From the NCBI GenBank assembly GCA_034436555.1, contig DAOTUU010000021.1:1-64000 (forward strand): DNA of 64,000 nt. Reading direction: 5' to 3'. The first letter of the stretch is position 1. Each line of letters starts with the position of its first letter. Shown here piece by piece: positions 42,459 to 50,736 of the stretch. A model generated the notes under the pieces. That model was not told the DNA's origin. It made no database searches and saw only the letters and a program-made list of their open reading frames with translations. A program made the position numbers and the translations under genes. The stretch comes from JAFMJV01 sp034436555. GTDB taxonomy: Bacteria; Chloroflexota; Limnocylindria; Limnocylindrales; CSP1-4.

Positions 42459-43337
42459 TCAGATCCCCGACCAGGACCGGATGGCCCGAGCGAGCGCGCT
42501 GTTGTCGTCGTCGCCGTGACCCTGAGCCACGAGGCCCGCCTCGATCTGCTGCGCCAGGGCCGTCACCGGCAGGGCCGCGCCCACCTCGCGCGCCAGCGAC
42601 AGCGCGATGAGCACATCCTTGAGGTGGAGCGCGATGCGGAACCCGAGGGGGTACTCGTCGTCGATCATCCGACCGGCGCGGTTCTCCAGGACCCAGGAGC
42701 GGGCCGCACCGCCGGTCAGCGCCTCGGCGACCTTCTTCGCGTCGAGGCCCGCCTTCATCGCCAGGACCATCCCCTCGGCGACGCCCAGGTAGGTACCCGC
42801 GAGGATCACCTGGTTGCAGGCCTTGACCACCTGGCCCGACCCGATCGGACCGAAATGGGTGATGGTCCTGCCCATCGCATGGAGCACCGGCCGGGCATCC
42901 TCGAACGCCGCCTCATCGCCTCCGACCATGATCGTGAGGGTGCCCTTCTGGGCGCCCTCGGAGCCGCCCGAGACCGGGGCGTCGACCATCCTTGCCCCGC
43001 GCTCGGCCAGGCGCGCCGCGAACGCGCGCGTCTCCGCGGGGGAGATCGTGGAGCAGTCGATGACCAGCAGGCCCTCGCGCGCGCCGCCCGTGACGCCGTC
43101 CGGCCCAAACAGCACCGCCTCCACGTCGGGCGTGTCCGAGACGCAGATGACCACGACGTCCACGGCCGCCGCCAGATCCCGGGGCGTGGCGGCCTCGGTG
43201 GCGCCGAGCGAGACCGGCAGTCCCGCGCGACCGGGCGTCCGGTTCCAGACCGTCAGCGGGAAGCCGGCCCGCGCGAGGTTGGCGGCCATCGCGGCGCCCA
43301 TCGTGCCCATCCCGCAGAACCCGACCCGCGTCGCCAT
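42459..43337 (-). CDS. 3-hydroxyisobutyrate dehydrogenase-family oxidoreductase
   Basis: NAD(P)-dependent beta-hydroxyacid dehydrogenase, 292 residues. GFCGMGTMGAAMAANL is the Rossmann and family signature, DAPVSGGSEGAQKGTLTIMVGG the substrate segment, and the catalytic Lys lies in GSGQVVKACNQ. It could act on 3-hydroxyisobutyrate, tartronate semialdehyde or succinic semialdehyde. An Asn-Arg-Thr after the second strand (VWNRTP) suggests NADP use, as in glyoxylate/succinic semialdehyde reductases. It is followed immediately by a lipoprotein gene. Confidence 0.9.
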   Translation of the reverse strand: MATRVGFCGMGTMGAAMAANLARAGFPLTVWNRTPGRAGLPVSLGATEAATPRDLAAAVDVVVICVSDTPDVEAVLFGPDGVTGGAREGLLVIDCSTISPAETRAFAARLAERGARMVDAPVSGGSEGAQKGTLTIMVGGDEAAFEDARPVLHAMGRTITHFGPIGSGQVVKACNQVILAGTYLGVAEGMVLAMKAGLDAKKVAEALTGGAARSWVLENRAGRMIDDEYPLGFRIALHLKDVLIALSLAREVGAALPVTALAQQIEAGLVAQGHGDDDNSALARAIRSWSGI

Positions 43338-43505
43338 CCCATCCGCCTCCGTGTCCGTCCCGAGTGCGCCGCCACGACGGCCGGCCGCCGACCCATGGTA
43401 GAGCGAAGCCCCGCACCGGAGGGCCGGGCGGGGCCGGGTGCAGGCGGGACCCGAGCGGGGGCGTGGCGGGACGTGGCGGGGGCGGGCCAGGCGGCGGGAC
43501 CCGGA

Positions 43506-43931
43506 TCAGCCCCAGTCGCCGCGCAGCTGGGTGAGCCGGAAATGGTTCCCGGAGACGTCGCGGAAGCCCGCGTCCATGCCGTAGGGTCGGTCCTCGGGCT
43601 CCTCCACGAACTCCACGCCGCGCGACTTGAGGTCCGCCACGGCCGCGCGGCAGTCCTCGGTGACCAGGAAGACGGTCCCCGCGAACCCCTTGCCCATCAG
43701 CTCCCGGACCTGCTCGCCGGTGGCCGCATCCATCACCGGCTCGCCGGGGATGGCCATGAGCACGATGGCCACCTCGGGCTGACCCTTGGGGGCCACGGTC
43801 AGCCAGCGGAAGTTGCCCATCTCGGGCACGGTCACGTCCTGGACGACCTCCATGCCCAGCTTCGTGGTGTAGAACGCCAGGGCCTCGTCCTGGTCATGGA
43901 CCCAGAGCTGGGTCGTCGAGATGCGGATCAT
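43506..43931 (-). CDS. VOC-superfamily (glyoxalase-like) protein
   Basis: 141 residues forming two beta-alpha-beta-beta-beta units: ISTTQLWVHDQDEALAFYTTKLGMEVVQD and TVFLVTEDCRAAVADLKSRGVEFVEEPEDRPYG, ending in the DVSGNHFRL motif. The putative metal ligands His, Glu and His/Glu are present, but the substrate is open (glyoxalase, bleomycin-binding or dioxygenase-type). The ATG overlaps the stop of the AraC-type regulator gene by four bases (ATGA), so the regulator is upstream and probably co-transcribed with it. Confidence 0.88.
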   Translation of the reverse strand: MIRISTTQLWVHDQDEALAFYTTKLGMEVVQDVTVPEMGNFRWLTVAPKGQPEVAIVLMAIPGEPVMDAATGEQVRELMGKGFAGTVFLVTEDCRAAVADLKSRGVEFVEEPEDRPYGMDAGFRDVSGNHFRLTQLRGDWG

Positions 43932-44419
43932 CGGTGTCTCCCTGTCATCGGTGCGGATGTCGATGCCACGGATGCTGGCGCATCGGCCGCGGGGGACGCT
44001 TCTCGAAACGTTCGGTTCTGCGGCAGGCCGTACACCCGCAGCACGCACGACGGGATGATCGCCTGCTCGCGGGTGGGCGGGAACGCCTCGCGGTACTCCG
44101 TGGGCGTGCGGCCGTACAGCCGCCGGAATGACGCGGTGAAGGAGCCGACGCTGCTCCAGCCCACGTCCATGCAGATCGTGGTGACGGTCCGGTCCGTGTG
44201 GCGCAGCAGGTGCGCGGCTCGCTCCAGGCGGCGCGTCAGCAGGTAGACATGCGGCGTGACGCCGAACGCGCGCTTGAACGCGACGCTGAAGTGCGCCCGC
44301 GAGAGCCCGGCCTCGGCGGCCAGGTCATCGACCGTGAGCGGGTCGATGTAGCGCGCATCGACGAGGTCGCGGGCGCGGGTCAGGTAGCGCGCCGGAGGCA
44401 GGGGAGAGGCGCTGGCCAC
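43928..44419 (-). CDS. AraC-family transcriptional regulator (DNA-binding domain only)
   Basis: 163 residues. Two helix-turn-helix motifs: LTVDDLAAEAGLSRAHFSVAFKRAFGVTPHVYL and VTTICMDVGWSSVGSFTASFRRLYGRTPTEYR. There is no ligand-binding domain at the N-terminus; instead there is a 60-residue C-terminal tail containing one Cys and no known domain. The GTG at 44417-44419 is the last plausible start before the HTH. Overlaps the downstream VOC gene, so it may regulate it. Confidence 0.87.
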   Translation of the reverse strand: MASASPLPPARYLTRARDLVDARYIDPLTVDDLAAEAGLSRAHFSVAFKRAFGVTPHVYLLTRRLERAAHLLRHTDRTVTTICMDVGWSSVGSFTASFRRLYGRTPTEYREAFPPTREQAIIPSCVLRVYGLPQNRTFREASPAADAPASVASTSAPMTGRHR

Positions 44420-44441
44420 AGGTGGTGAGGCGAGGGGTGGA

Positions 44442-44472
44442 CCGAGGGGTCCGGCTCGGTCGGACCCCTCGG
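44442..44472 (-). terminator. Strong stem-loop after the BI-1 gene
   Basis: CCGAGGGGTCCG pairs perfectly with CGGACCCCTCGG (12 bp) across a 7-base loop, 12 bases beyond the BI-1 stop codon and before the AraC gene on the same strand. No T tract, but the best hairpin of its kind in the window. Confidence 0.65.
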
Positions 44473-44484
44473 ACGTCCGGTGGT

Positions 44485-45279
44485 CTAGCGGTTGTTGCCG
44501 AAGATGCGCAGCAGCATCAGGAACAGGTTGATGAAGTCGAGGTAGAGCAGCAGCGCGCCGTACACCGACGCGGAGTCCTTGTCCACGCCGGGCAGGGCAC
44601 CCGCCTTGATCTTCTGGACATGGACCGCGGTGAGCCCGGTGAAGATGACCACGCCCACGACCCCGATGATGAAGTTCATGGGACCCGAGCCGGGGAACAG
44701 CAGGAACTGGGCGAACGTGACGACGATGATGCCCAGCAGCCCCATCGACAGGATGCCGCCGATGCTGGTGAGGTCTCGCTTCGTCACGCCGCCGTAGAGC
44801 GCGGCGCCCGCGAAGATGGCCGACGCTCCCAGGAACGCGGTCACGACCGCCGACGCGCCCTGCGCTCCCTGCGCGGCGTAGGCCGCCACGATCACGCCCA
44901 GCATCAGCCCGTTCATCAGGGCATAGGCGAAGAACCCGCCGAGCGCGACGAGCGCACTCAGCCGCGTGATGGCGATGCTCAGCCCGATGCCCAGCACGAA
45001 GGTGCCGATGGCGACCAGGAACCAGGAGTCGATGAGCTGGGCCATCAGCGTCGGGTTGTTCATCACGAACGCCGCCGCGCCCGCGCTCACGAGCAGGCCC
45101 ACGAACATCCACACGAAGCTGGCCGTGAGGAAGCCCTCGCGCGGCATGGACGCGGCGCGCGCCTGCGGGGATGTCCCCGCGGCTGCCGGACCGGAGAGCG
45201 TGTTGGGCTGGACGGGCGGCTGGTTCCAGTTGTTCGGACCGCCCTGGTAGGACGTCCGATTGGGGTCGTTCGGCTGCAT
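44485..45279 (-). CDS. Bax inhibitor-1/YccA-family membrane protein
   Basis: 264 residues, seven predicted helices after a ~45-residue Asn/Pro/Gln-rich cytoplasmic start. The family end motif is clear (ALLLYLDFINLFLMLLRIFGNNR), as are FVWMFVGLLVSAGAAAFV and GLTAVHVQKIKAG. Bacterial members are thought to leak H+/Ca2+ and to interact with membrane proteases. The ATG at 45277-45279 has GGAG-type spacing upstream. Followed by a strong stem-loop. Confidence 0.93.
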   Translation of the reverse strand: MQPNDPNRTSYQGGPNNWNQPPVQPNTLSGPAAAGTSPQARAASMPREGFLTASFVWMFVGLLVSAGAAAFVMNNPTLMAQLIDSWFLVAIGTFVLGIGLSIAITRLSALVALGGFFAYALMNGLMLGVIVAAYAAQGAQGASAVVTAFLGASAIFAGAALYGGVTKRDLTSIGGILSMGLLGIIVVTFAQFLLFPGSGPMNFIIGVVGVVIFTGLTAVHVQKIKAGALPGVDKDSASVYGALLLYLDFINLFLMLLRIFGNNR

Positions 45280-45404
45280 CAGGGGTGCTCCATGGTGCGT
45301 GGCGCCGTCCAAGGGCGGCGGCGCGCCTCCGGACAGTGTAGGACGGCGGGGAAAGGGGGCGGACGCGACCCTGTCGGACGGCGTCGGACCGCGCCGGAAC
45401 CGGG

Positions 45405-46070
45405 CTATCGCGAAGCGGGCGAGCGCTCGCGGACGGCGGTGGCGGAGTGGTGCTCCGCCTGCTCGGCGGCACGCGCGAGGACCCACAGCAGGTCGGCGAG
45501 GCGGTTGAGATACGGCACCAGCCAGGGTCCCAGGGCGGCGCCGGTGCCAGCGAGCGTGATGGTCCGGCGCTCCGCGCGACGCACCGTGGCCCGGGCGACC
45601 TCCAGGGCGGCGGAGAGTCGCGACTCGCCCGGGACCACGAACTCGCGGGGCATCACGATGCCGGCCTCCGCCTCGGCCAGGGCGGCCTCCAGGCGGTCCA
45701 GCATGGTGGCGTCCACGCGGGTGACGCCGTCGCGCAGGCGCTCGGTGGCCGACGGGTTCGTGGCCAGTTCCGCGCCCACCACGAACAGCTCCCGCTGGAT
45801 GCGCAGGATCAGCTGCGGGAGCCCCGCCAGGGCGTCCGGAAGGGCTCCCGTCGCGACGAGCGCGCCGAGCTCCGCGCGCGCCACGCCAAGCGCCGCGACT
45901 GCCTCGTCCACCGTGCCGTACGCCTCGGTGCGGGGGTCATCCTTGGAGACGCGGCCACCGTACAGCAGGCCCGTGGTGCCGTCGTCCCCCTTGCCCGTCG
46001 CGACGACCGACGCCGCGATCGCCGGACGCCGGCCGCCGGCCGATCCCGCCGGGTCGGCGGGTCCTACCAC
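45405..46070 (-). CDS. Cob(I)alamin adenosyltransferase, PduO type
   Basis: Makes adenosylcobalamin from cob(I)alamin and ATP. 221 residues. The N-terminal ATP loop TGKGDDGTTGLLYGGRVSKDDPRTEAYGTVDE, the central IQRELFVVGAELATNP, and the C-terminal ARATVRRAERR and YLNRLADLLWVLAR motifs are all typical PduO/MMAB. Starts at a GTG that overlaps the end of the MIP18-like gene by seven bases. Adenosylcobalamin enzymes are not encoded in the window. Confidence 0.94.
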   Translation of the reverse strand: MVGPADPAGSAGGRRPAIAASVVATGKGDDGTTGLLYGGRVSKDDPRTEAYGTVDEAVAALGVARAELGALVATGALPDALAGLPQLILRIQRELFVVGAELATNPSATERLRDGVTRVDATMLDRLEAALAEAEAGIVMPREFVVPGESRLSAALEVARATVRRAERRTITLAGTGAALGPWLVPYLNRLADLLWVLARAAEQAEHHSATAVRERSPASR

Positions 46071-46417
46071 ATCAGGCCCGCGTCCCGGGGGTCCCAGCGC
46101 TCGGCGAGCAGGGTGACCTTGACCTCGTGCTCCTCGACCTCCTCGGCCGCCTCCTTGACCTGCTGCATCATCGATCCGGCATAGGGACAGAAGGGCGTCG
46201 TCAGGATCATCTTGACCTCTGTCAGATCGTCCCCCAGGAGCACCTGGCGGATGAGCGCCAGCTCCACCACGTTCATGCCGATCTCGGGGTCCACGACCGA
46301 GCGGAGTGCGTCGAGGATGGCCAGCTCGCGGGCACGTCGGACCGGGTCGACGGCGGGTTGGTCCGTGGGTGTGACGATCGAGCCGAACGCGTCGGTGGCG
46401 ACCTTCTGGTCGGTCAT
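46064..46417 (-). CDS. MIP18/PaaD/SufT-like (DUF59) protein
   Basis: 117 residues, small Fe-S-assembly-associated family. Typical pieces: ILDALRSVVDPEIGMNVVELALIRQV, and LTTPFCPYAGSMMQQVKEAAEEV with the conserved Cys in TTPFCP. Such proteins assist Fe-S maturation (SufT) or accompany oxygenases (PaaD); no oxygenase is nearby. The ATG at 46417 has GAGGCAG upstream, whereas the TTG at 46447 directly abuts a -10-like TAGGAT, so the ATG is preferred. Confidence 0.9.
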   Translation of the reverse strand: MTDQKVATDAFGSIVTPTDQPAVDPVRRARELAILDALRSVVDPEIGMNVVELALIRQVLLGDDLTEVKMILTTPFCPYAGSMMQQVKEAAEEVEEHEVKVTLLAERWDPRDAGLMW

Positions 46418-46475
46418 GGTGTGCGCTGCCTCATGCGGGAGGCTCAAATCCTACCATCCCGATCAGGTATCGCGG

Positions 46476-48068
46476 TCAGGGCCAGCGGTAGCGACCACCC
46501 AGCTGCCGGACGAGCTCCGACTCGAGCGCGTCCCGGGTCGCACCGTCGGATGGACTGCTCGCGAGGCTGTCCAGGAGATCGGGGTCCGCGGCCAGGTCGT
46601 AGAGCTCGCTCTCGCCGTTCCGGTAGCGCACGAACAGCCAGGCGCCCATGGGGTGCTCCGGCGCCGTCCGGAGCGCGAACCAGCCCGGTCGGTGGGACGC
46701 GTGCCAGTTGTTGGCGGGGTGGCTGGAGATCGTCGTGAGCCTGCCCGTGGGAGCGGCATCCCGGAACGCCGCCAGCACGGACACGCCGTCCGGGTGCCGC
46801 TGGCCGGTGGGGAAGCGGCGGAGCCGACAGCCCGCGATGGCGCACACAGTGGGCGCGAGATCCACCATGGACACCAGACCGGTGTGACGTCGGATGCCGT
46901 CCGCGCCCGGGTCGGGTCGCGCGCCCCCAGGCCAGTTCACCATCAGCGGGATGGGCGCGGCATACGGGCTGCCCTTCGCCTTCAGCCGGTGCAGGCCCAT
47001 GTTCATGCCGTTGTCGGACACGAGGACGAACACGGTGCGGTCGAGCCGGCCCTGGCGGGCGAGCTCCGACCGGACCGCGCCCAGGAGCTGATCCGCGGAG
47101 AGCAGCGTCTCGCAGATCGGGACGAGCGGCCACCCATCCGCGAGGTCGCCCCGGAGGCGCGCACCGTGGCGCAGGAATGCCGGCTTGTCGCTGACGTCCG
47201 CCTCATCGGTGGCGGCCGTCCGGAAGCGAGGCAGGCCTGCGCACCTTCGATCGTCCCGGTGCCGCGGCGCGGGCACGCCGTATCGCTCGAAGGACCCGAC
47301 CTGGTCGAAGCCGCTGTGCGATGCGTACGGGGCCAGCACCGCGAACAGCGGACGGTCGCGCGGCGCCGCCTGGAGGAAGGCGACCGCGTCCCTGGTCACC
47401 ACGTCCGTGCTGTAGTCGGAGGTCGCCGTGCCGTGCCACTCGGGGTGGCCGTCGCGCCAGTAGGGGTAGCGGTAGTAGCGGCCCTCGAAGATCGCCGAGC
47501 GCGACCATCCGTCGGGCGTCTTGTCGGGCAGCGCCGGCATGGCGTTGAGGTACTTGCCCGCGTAGATCGTGGTGTAGCCGGCACGCTGCATCGCCGTGGC
47601 GATCGTCTCGTCATCGTGGAACAGGCGGGCGTCGTTTCGGATCACGCCGTGGTGCCACGTCCAGAGGCCCGTGAGGAAGGAGGCACGGCCTGGACAGCAC
47701 ATCGGCGTGTCACCGATGGCCTGGGTGAAGACCGTGCCACGCTGCAGGAACGTGCGTCGGATCACCGGAAGGCGCTGGAACAGTCCCTCGCCGACCTGGC
47801 CCACGTCGTCGAGCAGCAGCACCACCACGTCCAGTCGCGGCGGGTCCTCCTCCACGGGCGGATCGGTCGGCTCCTCGCGCTGGACCGCGACGGGCATGGG
47901 CGGTGCCACGTCGATGGCGCGGACGCGGACGGCGGACCCGGGCGATGGGTCACCGATGGCGCGGACCGGGGAGAGGCCAGCGACCAGGATCGCCGCGAGC
48001 ACGACGGGGATGCCGGCCGCGCAGATCGACCGCCTCACGCCCGGTCGCGCGTGCCGACCGGGCTTCAT
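46476..48068 (-). CDS. Secreted or membrane-anchored sulfatase
   Basis: Alkaline-phosphatase-fold sulfatase, 530 residues, exported (Arg-rich start and one hydrophobic segment ending ...AGLSPVRA). The formylglycine site is CCPGRASFLTG (C-x-P-x-R), so it needs the Cys-type maturase. Metal-site Asp pair LLLDDVG, HSGF, and the VLVSDNGMNMGLHRL region (Asp-Asn) are present. It resembles N-acetylglucosamine-6-sulfatase/arylsulfatase-type enzymes, but the substrate is not clear. The ATG at 48068 places the signal correctly; an upstream ATG at 48095 is possible. Confidence 0.9.
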   Translation of the reverse strand: MKPGRHARPGVRRSICAAGIPVVLAAILVAGLSPVRAIGDPSPGSAVRVRAIDVAPPMPVAVQREEPTDPPVEEDPPRLDVVVLLLDDVGQVGEGLFQRLPVIRRTFLQRGTVFTQAIGDTPMCCPGRASFLTGLWTWHHGVIRNDARLFHDDETIATAMQRAGYTTIYAGKYLNAMPALPDKTPDGWSRSAIFEGRYYRYPYWRDGHPEWHGTATSDYSTDVVTRDAVAFLQAAPRDRPLFAVLAPYASHSGFDQVGSFERYGVPAPRHRDDRRCAGLPRFRTAATDEADVSDKPAFLRHGARLRGDLADGWPLVPICETLLSADQLLGAVRSELARQGRLDRTVFVLVSDNGMNMGLHRLKAKGSPYAAPIPLMVNWPGGARPDPGADGIRRHTGLVSMVDLAPTVCAIAGCRLRRFPTGQRHPDGVSVLAAFRDAAPTGRLTTISSHPANNWHASHRPGWFALRTAPEHPMGAWLFVRYRNGESELYDLAADPDLLDSLASSPSDGATRDALESELVRQLGGRYRWP

Positions 48069-48107
48069 CCGAGTGTCGCTGCCCAGGCCCCCCATCCCGG
48101 CGCGCGT

Positions 48108-48455
48108 CTAGCGGCGCGTGACGACTGGCGGGGGCTCTCGCGCGGCGTCCACGACGGCCGCGGCGGTGCGCAGGTGTCCGGGCAGGCTGGCCGCCTCCTC
48201 CGGGGTGAATCCGGGTCCGTCGAGTGATCCGTCCGGTGCGACGTGCGGCGCATAGCGGTCGGCATGGCCAGCGGCATACAGGAAGGCCTCCGCGATGCCG
48301 ACACGACGCAGCTCCGGATGCTCCGCCAGCATCCGCGATGGCGTCATGCCCGCCGAGCGCATCTCCAGGAGGTTGCGCACGGTCAGGCGCGTCCCGTAGC
48401 AGAAGGGCTCGCCATTCATCACCAACGGGTCCGACTTGACCCACTTGATGGTCAT
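48108..48455 (-). CDS. DUF433 protein (antitoxin-like)
   Basis: 115 residues. The N-terminal half is DUF433: IKWVKSDPLVMNGEPFCYGTRLTVRNLLEMRSAGMTPSRMLAEHPELRRVGIAEAFLYAA, a winged helix often paired with PIN toxins. The C-terminal half is an extra Pro/Ala-rich tail. No PIN partner is adjacent; the upstream gene at 48455-48958 shares one base with it (TGATG) and may be the functional partner. Confidence 0.85.
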   Translation of the reverse strand: MTIKWVKSDPLVMNGEPFCYGTRLTVRNLLEMRSAGMTPSRMLAEHPELRRVGIAEAFLYAAGHADRYAPHVAPDGSLDGPGFTPEEAASLPGHLRTAAAVVDAAREPPPVVTRR

Positions 48456-48958
48456 CAGACGACCGTGTCGTCGCCGAGCCCGGCGCCCTTCCAGATGAGG
48501 CGGACGAGCGCGTTGCCCTTGTGATCCCCGGGCAGGCGCGCGTGTCGGCGCAGGCGCGCGATCCACGCGGCGAAGTAGCGGTCCGCGATCTCCGCGTCCG
48601 CGGCCGGCAGCGCGCCGCCGACGGCCTCGCGCAGCCCGCTGACGATGGAGATGACGTCATTCATGCGGATGCCGCGACGGCGGTAGGACGGCACGATGGT
48701 CTCCGCGTAGATGACCACGAACCGCTCCTCGCCCGTCTCCAGCGCGCGGGCGAGCTGCTCCAGGTTGCGATCGTGGTCGCGCAGGATGCGCCGCAGCATC
48801 ATCTCGTCATGACGCTGCGCGAACGTGGCATCGAGGGCGAGCGTCGCCTCCAGGGCGATCCGCGCCAGGCGATCCCGCTGGGCGCGCAGCCGAGCGGCGG
48901 CCTCGGGGCGGCCAGCATGGATGTCGGAGGGGGGCAGCCCCAGGAGCGGATGCGGCAT
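48455..48958 (-). CDS. Helical protein of unknown function, coupled to DUF433
   Basis: 167 residues, predicted almost all helical, no membrane segment. Not firmly recognised; the middle part (QLARALETGEERFVVIYAETIVPSYRRRGIRMNDVISIVSGLREAV) recalls the RsbR N-terminal-type helical domains. Stop and DUF433 start share one base. A -10 element TAGACT lies eight bases before the ATG at 48958, which decides that start over one at 49009 inside the repeat array. Confidence 0.65.
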   Translation of the reverse strand: MPHPLLGLPPSDIHAGRPEAAARLRAQRDRLARIALEATLALDATFAQRHDEMMLRRILRDHDRNLEQLARALETGEERFVVIYAETIVPSYRRRGIRMNDVISIVSGLREAVGGALPAADAEIADRYFAAWIARLRRHARLPGDHKGNALVRLIWKGAGLGDDTVV

Positions 48959-48966
48959 CAGGGGAG

Positions 48967-48972
48967 AGTCTA
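48967..48972 (-). promoter_or_regulatory. Putative -10 element (leaderless) of the 48455-48958 gene
   Basis: TAGACT on the minus strand, eight bases before the ATG start at 48958. Confidence 0.5.
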
Positions 48973-48988
48973 CCGTCTCCGCGCGCGG

Positions 48989-49103
48989 ATGGGAGGCGCC
49001 TGGGCTCACGGCGGGTGGCGCCTGGGCGGGCGGGAGGCGCCTGCGCGGGCGGGCGGGAGGCGCCTGGGCTCACGGCGGGAGGCGCCTGGGCTCACGGGCG
49101 GGC
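48989..49103. repeat. ~22-bp tandem repeat array, five copies
   Basis: GGGAGGCGCCTGGGCTCACGGC-like units; the GGCGCC core is at 48995, 49017, 49036, 49059 and 49081 (periods 22, 19, 23, 22). Lies in the divergent gap between 48958 and 49616; the 250 bases after it up to 49360 hold nothing I recognise. Confidence 0.85.
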
Positions 49104-49360
49104 CGCGGGGTGCTGGACGATCGTGGCCAGGTCCGGAGGTGCGCGCCGCCACCGGTGCCCTGCGTGCGCGCCATGCCATCCCACGCCGCTCGCGCAACCC
49201 GATCGGCCGGTCCGGTGAGCGGCCACGGGCGCCCGGTCTCACCCCCGACCGCGGTGATCCGGGCCCCGGAGCGGACCAGTGCGGCCGGACTCACCCATCC
49301 GGTCCATGGAGCGGCCCGGACCGACGTGTCGACCCCTGACGCTCGACCCTCATGGCCGCT

Positions 49361-49470
49361 GAACGGCCCGCGGCAGGGCGTCGCGTGTGAACGGCCGCGG
49401 CAGCGCGCCGGGAGCTGAACGGCCGCGGCAGGGCGCCGCGTGTGATCGGCCGCGGCAGGGCGCCGCGTGG
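49361..49470. repeat. 27/28-bp tandem repeat array, four copies
   Basis: Units starting GAACGGCCGCGGCAGGGCGC at 49361, 49389, 49417 and 49444 (periods 28, 28, 27). Shares the GC-rich palindromic character of the 48989 array. Open frames through it have no protein features. Confidence 0.85.
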
Positions 49471-49602
49471 ACACCTCCGGCCGCCTGCCCTCGTCGTCAC
49501 CGGCCCATAGTCCACCGACCCGGCTCATCCACCCGCGCCATCGCCGACCACGCGACCGGCGTTCCCGAGCGACGACGGAGCCGTGGGCGCGCCGGCGGCA
49601 GG

Positions 49603-49608
49603 TAGCAT
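49603..49608 (+). promoter_or_regulatory. Putative -10 element (leaderless) of the 49616 gene
   Basis: TAGCAT seven bases before the ATG at 49616. Confidence 0.45.
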
Positions 49609-49615
49609 GGGCGGC

Positions 49616-50236
49616 ATGACGGCGCCCGACCCCCCTTCGTCGAGCCGAGGCCCCGGCGCCCCGAGCGAGCTCACCCCCGCACGCCCGCAGCCCGGCGAGA
49701 CCATCCCGGCGGCGCGGCGCCCGGGGGCCACCGGATGGACGTTCGGCGCGCGGGCAGACTCACCGGCCGTGGTGGTGGCGCGCCCCGACCTGGTCCGCGC
49801 GACCATCCTGGGGCTCGCCGCGGGCCTGCTCCCGGCGGTGCTCACCGCCCTGGTCCTCGCGGTGCTGTCGGTGACCGTCGGGCTCATCGCGATCGCGGTG
49901 CTGGGAGGGTGGCTGGTCGGTCTGGGCGTGCGGACCGGTGCGTGGTCGGGCCGGCCCCATCCGCCGTCCCGGGCACCTCTGGCGCTTGCCGCGACGCTGG
50001 GGGCGATCACCTGGGTGGCTGGTCTCGTCCTCGCCTGGATCGTCTCGATGGTCACCCTGCCGGCGTCCTCGATGGGTGTGCCCGATCGCCTGGTCGCCAA
50101 TCCGTTCCTCGACTGGTTGAGCCCGCAGCTGGGCCCCATCGACCTGGTGCAGCTGGTGCTCCTGGTGAGCCTGGCGTGGGTGGCCGCACACACCACCGAC
50201 CTCGAGCGTGAGGCGGCGCGCATCCCGCGGCGATAG
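49616..50236 (+). CDS. Membrane protein, unknown function
   Basis: 206 residues. A ~55-residue Pro/Ser/Ala-rich cytoplasmic start is followed by four hydrophobic segments (about residues 64-84, 85-105, 121-145 and 175-195). No family recognised. The ATG at 49616 is favoured by the -10 hexamer seven bases upstream; an in-frame ATG at 49607 is part of that hexamer. Isolated gene between the repeat arrays and a 19-bp duplication (50259-50296). Confidence 0.65.
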   Translation: MTAPDPPSSSRGPGAPSELTPARPQPGETIPAARRPGATGWTFGARADSPAVVVARPDLVRATILGLAAGLLPAVLTALVLAVLSVTVGLIAIAVLGGWLVGLGVRTGAWSGRPHPPSRAPLALAATLGAITWVAGLVLAWIVSMVTLPASSMGVPDRLVANPFLDWLSPQLGPIDLVQLVLLVSLAWVAAHTTDLEREAARIPRR

Positions 50237-50258
50237 CGCGACGCGGCGCGGGGTGAGG

Positions 50259-50296
50259 CCGCGATGGGAACCGAGGGCCGCGATGGGAACCGAGGG
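50259..50296. repeat. 19-bp tandem duplication
   Basis: GCCGCGATGGGAACCGAGG occurs twice, head to tail (50259-50277, 50278-50296), in the gap between convergent genes. Confidence 0.85.
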
Positions 50297-50365
50297 CCGG
50301 GACGAGGCCGCGGGCGAGGCGCGGCGCGCGGCGGGGCCGTGGTCCGAACCGAGGGGATGCCGACG

Positions 50366-50698
50366 TCAGGCGTGGGCGGGCGTCTCGCCGCGGAAGGGCA
50401 TCCCCTCCTCGACCGCCCGGAGGCTCATCCGGAGCACCGCGGTCTTCTGGGCAGCCACCTCGCGGACGTAGGCCGCCTCCTCGTCCGGGCGCATCGGTCG
50501 GCCGCGCACCGCGCCCCGCGGTCGACCCACCGACAGCCAGGACAGGTGATAGCGATCCATGGAGCCCCAGGCCGTGCTCAGCAGGTCGTCCGAGAGCTGC
50601 AGCCACAGGCGAAGCCCGCCCAGCGAGGGAGCGGCCTGGAGCCTGTCGCCCTCGTCGGCCAGGCGGCGAGTCTCGGTGATGAGCTGCGTCCGCGTCAT
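50366..50698 (-). CDS. Small protein, unknown function
   Basis: 110 residues, soluble, helical. It starts TRTQLITETRRLADEGDRL and has a hydrophobic middle (RLWLQLSDDLLSTAWGSMDRYHLSWLSV). No family recognised. Start at ATG 50698: GATGAT seven bases upstream fits the local leaderless pattern and AGGA is also present. It is divergent from the beta-lactamase-fold gene (50737), with only 38 bases between. Confidence 0.6.
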   Translation of the reverse strand: MTRTQLITETRRLADEGDRLQAAPSLGGLRLWLQLSDDLLSTAWGSMDRYHLSWLSVGRPRGAVRGRPMRPDEEAAYVREVAAQKTAVLRMSLRAVEEGMPFRGETPAHA

Positions 50699-50736
50699 GC
50701 GTCCTATCATCGGGCCGAGGGAGGCGCCGCGCAGCG

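Noticed and set aside
48989..49470. Possible CRISPR array
   Set aside because: The repeats are directly head to tail without unique spacers, and no cas genes are present; they are minisatellites.
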